Source: Gracilaria domingensis | Lineage: Eukaryota; Rhodophyta; Florideophyceae; Gracilariales; Gracilariaceae | Assembly (NCBI GenBank): GCA_022539475.1 | Contig: VCMS01000102.1 | Location: 1 to 64,000 of the forward strand | Direction of reading: 5' to 3' | Length of the DNA stretch: 64,000 bases | Part shown: positions 56,528 through 64,000 of the stretch, piece after piece | Numbering within the stretch: position 1 is the first letter of the stretch | Layout of the letters: the number at the start of each line of letters is the position of its first letter | Made by a program: the position numbers and the translations under genes | The notes under the pieces: model-generated | Databases searched by the model: none | Told to the model about the DNA's origin: nothing | Seen by the model: only the letters and a program-made list of their open reading frames with translations

Positions 56528-59500
56528 ATGTCGGAATCTGACGGGCTCCAAGCCGTTGAGGCGCTTAGAGAACAGATTGAAACCGGAGAAGGAAGTGGCC
56601 AAGTCATCGGACTGGACGCCGAAGCACTTCGTACTTTCAATGAAGCCCTTTATGACGCAGTCGGAGACCCGGATCCACCTCCTCCAAATTGCTCGGAAGA
56701 AGTCATGAAAGACTACAAGGACCAACTCGAGAAGTATTCAAAGGAGATGATGGATGCATTCAAGGAAACCGAAGCTCGCAATGAAGTCTTATGGTACGAA
56801 TTTACTTCCTCTTTTCGGCCAGAGACCTTTGGACACATGTCGAAAGCCAGTGCCGTTCGCTGGGTTAACTACTTGATTGACAATGGTGTTTGGGTTCGTC
56901 GTCAGCAGGGATATAGACGAGCTCGTGCTCTCGTCGATTGTCTCATGCAACCAAGGTTTATTCCGGTGCAGCAGCAACCAGTAGCAACGAACAACTCTGC
57001 AGCTACAGAAGACGCACAACCAGAGACATTGCCGATCGAACGAGACGCAATACCTACTCACGATCAAGTTGAACGCGAGGTACCACTTGGAGACCGCCAG
57101 CACTCCGTTCAGGACTCCAGGGCTCATGTTCGCGAGAACGTGGATGCGCACATTGGTAGATCGAACGGAAGGGACAACAGAGGGAAGCCACATGACATCG
57201 ATGCTGTAGAAAGACGCAAAAGTGAACTCCGCAACGTACTGCCAAACGTCTACGCAAACTCGTTTCAGGGCACAAGAAACGGAAGCAACTCGAATGGAAG
57301 GATTGGAGAACATACCAGCACTGCGTACGCCAACGGTTTCAACAACATGCTTAAGGCATGTAAGGGACGCTGTTCGTATGGTGGCGGATTTGATGAAGAC
57401 TTGCAGGGTGCTCTGGATTTCTATGATTCTATGGCGCGAATGTTCCGTCTCTCCGACGAAGAGAAGGCCGAAGCACTTCCAGCTATTCTCTGCGACGATG
57501 CACTTCAGTTCTACATGAAAGAATACCGAGTTGAGGACTCTTACTCTGTAATTTTACAGAAGCTCGTAGATAACTACATCAACCCGGAGCAACGAAACAG
57601 GACACTCATTCTGTGGCAGTCGATGAGACTCTCTCACTCCATGCGAGAGAATCCGGGAAAGAGTGAGCTGGAGGTATTCAGATCCTTTTGTCACAGGTTG
57701 GTACAACTTCAGAACCAACTAGATTCTGCCTACAGGACTGACAACTTCCTCCGGGACCAACTAATTGTATCGACAGATACCTCGCAGATAGCTCAGTCTC
57801 TACGAGAACGTGTTCCGGCCTCATCGCAAGAAGCTCGGAGCCGCATTGCAACATTTCTGTCCAACGAACCCAGATCAGCCGAAGCATTTGTAGCGTCCCA
57901 TCCGAGTTCAAACACTGAAAGCAACGCATTTTACAGTCTTGGTACCCGATATGGGGGTGACGCAAGGAAATCTTTGAAGGGTCATGGACGAAGGAAGAAG
58001 GAGGACCGCCGCGGCAGAAGAATTTCGTCGAAATGGCTGTCAGGCAAGAAAGGTTGTTACGTCTGTGGTGAGAATCATTTAGCTCGCACGAGACACAGTC
58101 AGCAAGAGATTCGAGACGCATTTGAGAAGATGAAGGTCACTAGGCCATCCGCCTATGTCACGATCGAAGACCTCTCGAACGTTGTCCATGACCTAACCAC
58201 TGAAGACAACTCTGTCGACGCTGCCAATATCGTATACTCAAGTGACAGCGAAGATTCAGCTGTCGATTATGAATCTGAAGAAGAAGCCGCTTATATCGTG
58301 GAGGATGCATTTTCGTCACATGAGTCGGACGAAGCCCTTCTAGCCAATGCCTCGTTCTTGCATGGGATTGGGTTTCATAGAGATCGAGATGCGGCTTTGG
58401 CTACAATGGAAGATGAACTGAGGAGAGGAGAAAGCGAGCAATTTCGGGGGCTCTACATCGATACCTGTGCTAACAGGTCTTCAGTTATGTCCTATTCTCA
58501 GTACAAGGCCTACTGTGATCAGTTCAATGTGCCGTGTACTATTAATCGCCAGAACGTCAAGAATCTACGAGGACTTGGCGGTAGCAGCCAACCGATAGGC
58601 ACCGCTACAATACCCGTCCCGTTCAAAGACTTGCACTTGGTGATTGACGTAACGTTCCAGATCGTCAGAGACAACGTCCCGAGTCTACTCAGCATGAAGG
58701 ACATGGTCGACAACGGGCTTGAGATCAGTTTACAGAAACGCGAGGTCATGTACAGACACCTCCACCAGCCGCTGACGTTTAAGAATTATTTCCTCATTCA
58801 CAACTGGAGCAATGGAGATCTGTCGTACTCCTTGTACACAGAATCTGAATTGAGGAAATTACATCGCGTCTTTGGCCATCCAAGTGTTCAGGCGTTTGCG
58901 AACGTTCTCAAGAGAGCCCGTCCAAGCGAAATGACTGCTGAAGTGCGAACTGTAATTGATGATCTTACGCGAGCATGTGTTACTTGCGCTGAGAACTCAC
59001 GCCGACCAAGACGATTCAAACTCACCGTTGGAATGGATGACCACAAGTTCAATCACATCGTTGCTATCGACGTAATGTACATCAATCAGAAACCAGTGCT
59101 GCACGCCGTCGACGAGGCTACGCATTTCAATGCGGCTTTGTTTCTCAGACGAATGTCATCTGCAGAAGTTTGGAAGGCGTTTTTGCGCTGTTGGTCGCGC
59201 CTCTATCTGGGACCACCCGACTTTCTACGTGTCGATCAAGGAAGTAATTTTGTTTCCAAGGAGTTTCTCGATCTCTCGGATGCAGACGGGATTACTGTTT
59301 TGCCTGCCCCAATCGAGTCTCCGGCTACCATGACGCACGTAGAGAGATATCATGGTCCACTCCGCTCGGCTTATTTAAAGCTACGATCATCACTCCCTCG
59401 TAGCGAGACGGACGCGGACTGTCTTCAGATGGCGGTGAAATCTGTCAATGACACAATTGGGCCAGAGGGTTTATGCCCAACTTTACTCGTGTTTGGAGCG

Positions 59501-61480
59501 ATACCTCGGCCAGCTCGACAGACACCTGCCGAGACCCAGTTGCAACGCGCGCGGGCAATCGACGAAGCCATGGACGTCGTACGGAAGGAGCAAGCAAAGC
59601 GAAGAATCTCTTTTGGTCTGAAACATTACAACGGGCCAAAAGGAAAGGAGAGCAGTCAAGATTTACTGAAACTCCCCGCTGGTGCTCCAGTCTATGTCTA
59701 CCGAGACAGTTCCAAGAAATGGGAAGGCCCTTTTGCCTTCATACAGATAGATGGTGAAACAGTTGTCGTTCAACTTCCTCATGGGCGTCGTATATTTCGA
59801 TCTTCCGTTGTTAAGCCGGTTATCAAATCAGAGCTTGCCAGACATGGGTCTTCCCATACTGAAGTCGCTGGAGGGGATTCTGTGCACGCTGAAGATTTGG
59901 ATCTCACTGCGGCAGAAGTCACAGCAATGTTTGGAGAAGCTTTCAGCGTTGATGACGTATCATATCCCGCCGAACTGCAAGACTTTCGTGAGGCAAGAGA
60001 TAAGGAACTACACGGATTGATGGAGCGAGGAACGTTCGAAGTTGTCGATAAAGATGTTGTTCCAAGTGGTACGCGCATTTACGGCTCACGATGGGTTGAT
60101 CTTCTCAAGTCTGTCGACGGGAAGGCTGTGAAGAAATCAAGGCTGGTAGCTCAGAACTACAGAGATCGTGGAGCGCTGGATATCGCAACCAAATCTCCAA
60201 CTGTGAGCCGTCTTGGGCAGCGACTATCAATTGCTCTCTCTGCCATGATTCCAGGACACACGTCCTATGTCAGAGATATCTCGCAGGCCTACATACAGTC
60301 GGAGTCACCAATCGAACGACCGATATTTCTTCGTCCACCATCCGAGATGGGTCTGCCTCCCGGCAAGATACTTCACGTATTGAAACCTCTTTACGGTATT
60401 CCGGAGAGTGGCTTGCATTGGTTTGTCACTTACCACACTCATCACAGAAATGAACTGCAGATGAAACCGACCTCAGCCGACCCATGCGTTTTGTACAAAC
60501 GATCTGGCAGTGACCTGGATGGAGTCACCATCCTCCAAGTTGACGACTCTTTCGGCCACGGCACGTGCGAGTTTCTAGAAGAAGAGGAGAAACGCTCGAA
60601 GAAGTTTGAGTCGAAGCCGCGACACTGTTTGGAAGACGGAGATATGGCCACGTTCAATGGAATGAACATTCGCAAGAGAACTGGAGGTTCCGTTGTCGTG
60701 GAACAAAGCCGAAAACTTCGTTCCGCTAAGCACCCAATTTCGCGCGAGGACTTTGTCAGTGTTCGGGCCCAAGTGCAGTACATCGGCTGTTGTACTAGAC
60801 CAGACCTTTCAGCCGCGGTGCAGCTTCTCGCGAGTTCTGTTAATGCTCCGGAATCTATTCATTTCCGCAGGATGAAGTCCATTGTAGACCGATGTCACGA
60901 GACAGCCGATTGTGGTCTGACTTATGTGCCATTAGACATGAGTTCATTACGTCTCATGCTGTTCACAGACGCTTCGTTTGGCAACGCAGAGAAGCTCAAG
61001 TCACAAATCGGTTTTGTTTTACTTCTGGCCGACGGGAACAACCACGCCAATATTATACACTACGGCAGTTCTAAGTGCAAGCGAGTGGCGCGTTCTGTAA
61101 TGGCGGCAGAGGTGCATGCGTTGGTGTACGGTTTTGATCAAGCTTATGTTGCGAAGACGATGCTTGAGGAAATTTTGGGACGGGAAGTACCGCTAGATGC
61201 CTATGTTGACTCGCGGAGGGTGTTCAATGTGGTCGCAAAGTGGGGCTCAACTCTGGAGAAGAGGCTCCAAATCGACGTATCTGCTCTCAAAGAAAGTCAT
61301 AACCGAGGAGAAATGAGATACTTGGCATGGATACCAGGCGATCAGAATGTTGCAGATGGACTGACGAAGGGCTTGGCCGGAGACAATCATCCGTTATGGA
61401 AACTGATGATGACGAACAGAGTCTCTCTCACACCAACTGACTGGGTCGAAGGGACACGAATTGACGTCAACACTCTTTGA
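56528..61480 (+). CDS. Copia-3 gag-pol polyprotein
   Basis: A single frame of 1650 codons starts at an ATG (56528). Regions in order are gag (about 1-500), a zinc-knuckle-like motif (about 509), protease (about 640), a pre-integrase zinc-binding segment (about 778-835, HRVFGHPS...CVTCAEN), the integrase core (about 843-990, RVDQGSNF), reverse transcriptase (about 1170-1400) and RNase H (about 1475-1615, LFTDASFGN, DGLTKGL). This is the Ty1/copia order, with integrase before reverse transcriptase. It is a virus-like element that looks whole. Confidence 0.95.
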   Translation: MSESDGLQAVEALREQIETGEGSGQVIGLDAEALRTFNEALYDAVGDPDPPPPNCSEEVMKDYKDQLEKYSKEMMDAFKETEARNEVLWYEFTSSFRPETFGHMSKASAVRWVNYLIDNGVWVRRQQGYRRARALVDCLMQPRFIPVQQQPVATNNSAATEDAQPETLPIERDAIPTHDQVEREVPLGDRQHSVQDSRAHVRENVDAHIGRSNGRDNRGKPHDIDAVERRKSELRNVLPNVYANSFQGTRNGSNSNGRIGEHTSTAYANGFNNMLKACKGRCSYGGGFDEDLQGALDFYDSMARMFRLSDEEKAEALPAILCDDALQFYMKEYRVEDSYSVILQKLVDNYINPEQRNRTLILWQSMRLSHSMRENPGKSELEVFRSFCHRLVQLQNQLDSAYRTDNFLRDQLIVSTDTSQIAQSLRERVPASSQEARSRIATFLSNEPRSAEAFVASHPSSNTESNAFYSLGTRYGGDARKSLKGHGRRKKEDRRGRRISSKWLSGKKGCYVCGENHLARTRHSQQEIRDAFEKMKVTRPSAYVTIEDLSNVVHDLTTEDNSVDAANIVYSSDSEDSAVDYESEEEAAYIVEDAFSSHESDEALLANASFLHGIGFHRDRDAALATMEDELRRGESEQFRGLYIDTCANRSSVMSYSQYKAYCDQFNVPCTINRQNVKNLRGLGGSSQPIGTATIPVPFKDLHLVIDVTFQIVRDNVPSLLSMKDMVDNGLEISLQKREVMYRHLHQPLTFKNYFLIHNWSNGDLSYSLYTESELRKLHRVFGHPSVQAFANVLKRARPSEMTAEVRTVIDDLTRACVTCAENSRRPRRFKLTVGMDDHKFNHIVAIDVMYINQKPVLHAVDEATHFNAALFLRRMSSAEVWKAFLRCWSRLYLGPPDFLRVDQGSNFVSKEFLDLSDADGITVLPAPIESPATMTHVERYHGPLRSAYLKLRSSLPRSETDADCLQMAVKSVNDTIGPEGLCPTLLVFGAIPRPARQTPAETQLQRARAIDEAMDVVRKEQAKRRISFGLKHYNGPKGKESSQDLLKLPAGAPVYVYRDSSKKWEGPFAFIQIDGETVVVQLPHGRRIFRSSVVKPVIKSELARHGSSHTEVAGGDSVHAEDLDLTAAEVTAMFGEAFSVDDVSYPAELQDFREARDKELHGLMERGTFEVVDKDVVPSGTRIYGSRWVDLLKSVDGKAVKKSRLVAQNYRDRGALDIATKSPTVSRLGQRLSIALSAMIPGHTSYVRDISQAYIQSESPIERPIFLRPPSEMGLPPGKILHVLKPLYGIPESGLHWFVTYHTHHRNELQMKPTSADPCVLYKRSGSDLDGVTILQVDDSFGHGTCEFLEEEEKRSKKFESKPRHCLEDGDMATFNGMNIRKRTGGSVVVEQSRKLRSAKHPISREDFVSVRAQVQYIGCCTRPDLSAAVQLLASSVNAPESIHFRRMKSIVDRCHETADCGLTYVPLDMSSLRLMLFTDASFGNAEKLKSQIGFVLLLADGNNHANIIHYGSSKCKRVARSVMAAEVHALVYGFDQAYVAKTMLEEILGREVPLDAYVDSRRVFNVVAKWGSTLEKRLQIDVSALKESHNRGEMRYLAWIPGDQNVADGLTKGLAGDNHPLWKLMMTNRVSLTPTDWVEGTRIDVNTL

Positions 61481-61506
61481 ATTTTTTCAAAAGAAAAAGC
61501 TTGGAG

Positions 61507-61990
61507 TGTCGAGTGTTGACACTAACGTGAGACAGAAAGAGGTTGTCTGTGCTCAACTGTCATCAAGTTGAATTTATGGTTTACAGAGAACAAGAGGTAA
61601 ATGAATTGCCTTGTGTAAACAGTACTGAACGTGACAATGTAGATGACATTGTACTTTGTTGACCAGTACTTAGGTAGCTACATCTAGACAAGAACAATAA
61701 AGAAGACGATCTATCGATTATTACCACACTACTACTATACTGCACCTTGCATCTTCTATCATTCCGAGAGTTCGCTTCGCGGCAGCCCTCAACCACCGGC
61801 ACCATCGCCAGTGGAATCGACAGATCGTCTCCCACTCAGCCTATCAGCAGGCCGGTGGTGGACTGTTTCTGTGAGAAGCACAGACTTTGGCGCAACAGCC
61901 CAGCAGAGGGCCGTCCGTCAGAGCGAGAGCTTAACACAGTGTCACTGCACTCTCTGCAGTACACTCTCTCTTTCAGGCTGTGTTTTTACA
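61507..61990 (+). repeat. 3' LTR of copia-3
   Basis: 484 bp, identical by eye to the 5' LTR. Confidence 0.95.
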
Positions 61991-62368
61991 GGCGACGGGC
62001 GTGCGACGTCCATTGCGGCGCGGGCGCAGCGTCCGGCGACCACGAGGTTTGGCCGCCTTCGCACGGCTTCGGAGGCGCGATGCCACCGGCCCTTCAACTG
62101 CGTTGGTGAGTGCAGTGGGCGAAGCGGGTGAAAGCGAAGCGGAGGAGCTCGCGTCGAAGCAGCGCAGGCGGTTGACGTGGGTACGGCGGCGCGGTCCCAG
62201 CGCCTGGGGCATGCGAGGCTTGGCGATGCCTCCCCGGGATCGGAGGCGCGAGGCGATCGGGCCTTCCGGTGTGCCAGGCTGTGCGGCGGGCGAAGCGGTG
62301 GTGCCCAGTTCGGAAGAAGTATTGGTGGTGCGGCGCGGGGAGCCGATCAGAGTAGATGTGGCCATCAT
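61991..62368 (-). pseudogene. RLRSR unit copy B, N-terminal half of the protein
   Basis: It starts at ATGs 62363-62368 and reads toward copia-3. It has both RLRSR repeats (EGPIASRLRSRGGIAKPR and VEGPVASRLRSRAKAAKPR). Compared with copy A, substitutions leave the RLRSR cores unchanged. It is disrupted by copia-3. Confidence 0.6.
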
Positions 62369-63220
62369 GCAAAGGAGAAGTTGACGAAGAATGTGGGGGA
62401 GATGCAGGTTGAATTTTGGCGTGTGAGGAAGAAGCGAGGAGAGGGTTGAATCAAATCATCAGGTATGTCAGCAGCAGAAGCGCGCGCCGCTTTATACACA
62501 CGCAGTTGGGACTATGACCGGCTGGCGGCTCCTGTCACGGCGAGTTGATTAATTCCAAGAGCATCTCCTTCGTTAATTCTAAATGACTCTCCCGCCGCCG
62601 TGAGAGGCGGCGGGAGAGGCGACGCGTTATCGTAGAGGCGAATGGAGAGGCGCTTTCCACTTCGGGCGCCGTGTGCACGGCGAGGTAATGATTATATCAT
62701 CAGGAATGTCAGCAGCAGGAAGGCGCACCGCTTGTGTATGCACACCCAGTTCTGGCCATGGCCGACTTAAGGCTCTAGTCAACAGGGCCTGCTGGTCACG
62801 CCAGGGTGATTAATTCCAAGCTCCTTTCCCGCACTAGTTACAACTGCCTATCCATTAATTCCAAGTGACTCTACCGCCGCGTGAGAGGCAGCGGGAGAGG
62901 CGATGCGTTACCGTGTCGATGGTTGGAGAGGCGTGTTCAACCTCGCCGTGACAATGGCGCACGACGAGGTTTTGAGTGCGTTGGATGAGTTCAACACGGC
63001 GAGGATGCCTCCGTGGTATTTGCCTACAGCTCGTGTGGAGCGGCACCACGCACTTTCTACATATTTGTCCGAATCTTCTCACCTTCCGCTTGGGCGAATC
63101 ACGCTTCAGCAATGAGGTATCCCTTCATTAGATTGACATATGCGTCATCTTCATTGTGCCTAACAGTTGATCTCGTGGACTTCACATGGGACTTTGCCAA
63201 TGATCCAATTCCCTACTGTA
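62369..63220 (-). promoter_or_regulatory. RLRSR copy B promoter region with an internal duplication
   Basis: The TATA box at 62490-62497 (minus tgtgtataaa) is followed by the conserved cttctgctgctgacatacct leader motif. A diverged second copy of this promoter block lies farther upstream at about 62696-62770, so 62455-62695 appears duplicated relative to copy A. Similarity to copy A continues to about 63220. Confidence 0.6.
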
Positions 63221-63239
63221 CCCTGCGGGGACTGCCTGG

Positions 63240-63790
63240 TTGACGCTCGGCAATTCAAACGGTTTTGAGCTGAATCACCGTTGGACGTGAGATCTGCCTC
63301 TATCGATGGAAGTTCAGAGAAGCCGTACGAAACGAGTCAGGTTATGGATTGTGTAAGGTTTCGGCGGCTAAAGTTACGCTATAAAATACTGGATGCTAAG
63401 CTGAATGGAGAGGTGTCCACGATCCGCAGGCTACGGGCATCGCAGCACTGACGTGATCTTACTGTAGGCATCCGCTTTCGGCGGGAAACTACAATGGTAG
63501 AACACAGTCATCTGCGGGGTTCTGTGCTCTGTTTTGCTTTATGTTGAGCAACTGACTCAAACTACATCTGGGTCATTTTCCTATCACATGAAATCAACAT
63601 CTGCAAAGACAAGCCCATTACCGGACTCAGCGCATCGTCAAACTTATTCTCTAACTAGCAGGTAATAACAGAACTGGAAGCACCGCACTATTGGAAATGT
63701 CGAAAATGTTTACGAAGGAGGTCAAAGTATCTATGGTTTACTTACTTAAGCCGCACCTAACTTGGAGACAATTGTTCATCCCGTTGGAAA
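63240..63790. other. Short intergenic stretch, no gene seen
   Basis: It lies between the RLRSR copy B end and the zinc-finger gene; nothing further was recognised. Confidence 0.4.
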
Positions 63791-63795
63791 TGTCT

Positions 63796-64000
63796 TCAGC
63801 GTTTACCTCTGCAACTAAGGAACATGTGCTGATCCAAGTTATCCTCCCTGTTAAATATCTTTCCACAATCAGGGCACGGAAACTGGGGGCGTGTACCCTC
63901 CGCATGCAGAGCAGATTCATGACGGCGCAAGTTTGCTTGACGAACAGTCGTGAAACCACAATTTTCAACTGGACACGTCCATATTTTGCATTTGTGATAA
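63796..64000 (-). CDS. C2H2 zinc-finger protein, C-terminal or internal exon (partial)
   Basis: The minus strand is open from the window edge for 67 codons to a TGA at 63796-63798. It reads WTCPVENCGFTTVRQANLRR..., a C-x4-C-x12-H-x4-H finger, then FPCPDCGKIFNREDNLDQHM, a second finger whose last ligand position is Cys (FLSC). Such fingers bind DNA. The sequence AGAGGTAAAC just before the stop also fits a splice donor (gt at 63803-63804), so the gene may continue in another exon. The 5' part lies outside the window. Confidence 0.75.
   Translation of the reverse strand, partial: YHKCKIWTCPVENCGFTTVRQANLRRHESALHAEGTRPQFPCPDCGKIFNREDNLDQHMFLSCRGKR

Larger units (their letters stand above)
55995..61990 (+). 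mobile_element. Ty1/copia retroelement copia-3, looks whole, identical LTRs
   Basis: Two 484-bp LTRs, identical by eye, flank one long gag-pol frame (56528-61480). A purine-rich stretch lies before the 3' LTR. The 5-bp duplications GGCGA lie at 55990-55994 and 61991-61995. No breaks were seen, so the insertion is very recent. It is a different family from copia-1/2: LTR sequence, length and the region after the 5' LTR all differ. Confidence 0.95.

Overview
The window is eukaryotic nuclear DNA, repeat-rich and gene-poor. Host genes found here have few or no introns, and old and young mobile elements are nested in one another. The best lineage clue is a flavoenzyme on the minus strand (36.4-37.8 kb) that reads like the polyenoic fatty acid isomerase family, known from the red alga Ptilota and from Propionibacterium. 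With Ty1/copia elements, CACTA/Plavaka-type transposases and almost no introns, this suggests a red macroalga, perhaps Chondrus-like. That is an inference, not a proven assignment.

Layout. 0-3 kb: a possible small two-exon gene and a decayed minus-strand copy of the ribosome-assembly WD40 factor NLE1/Rsa4. 3-6 kb: GC-rich DNA without a recognisable gene. 6.2-6.7 kb: an array of long palindromes whose arms differ between units but stay complementary. 7.5-10 kb: a decayed DNA transposon with a zinc-finger, transposase-like protein. 10.3-11.2 kb: a cluster of near-perfect fold-back sequences. 12.1-14.8 kb: a copia remnant with a solo LTR nested in it, followed by a MITE-like element and a short tandem array. 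16.9-21.4 kb: a broken copia element (copia-1) inside an unknown coding fragment. 21.6-23.1 and 33.5-35.0 kb: two copies of one 1.5-kb repeat. 23.5-25.8 kb: an intact ankyrin/coiled-coil gene. 27.6-30.4 kb: a long transposase frame. 36.4-37.8 kb: the fatty-acid-isomerase-like enzyme. 39.6-40.1 kb: a Rossmann-fold gene fragment. 41.4-48.2 kb and 55.3-63.2 kb: two copies of an unnamed gene-bearing repeat, called the RLRSR unit here. Each copy is split by a different copia element: copia-2, with nearly identical LTRs, and copia-3, which looks whole and has identical LTRs. 49.4-52.7 kb: an incomplete LTR-type element with a zinc-finger frame, gag and a protease, but no polymerase seen. 63.8-64 kb: the edge of a C2H2 zinc-finger gene.

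The genes form no operon or pathway. The host loci that look functional are the ankyrin protein, the flavoenzyme and possibly the C2H2 gene. The two most original signals are the co-varying palindrome array at 6.2-6.7 kb and the RLRSR unit, which has a conserved TATA box, leader and reading frame in both copies. Everything here was read by eye; no database search was run.
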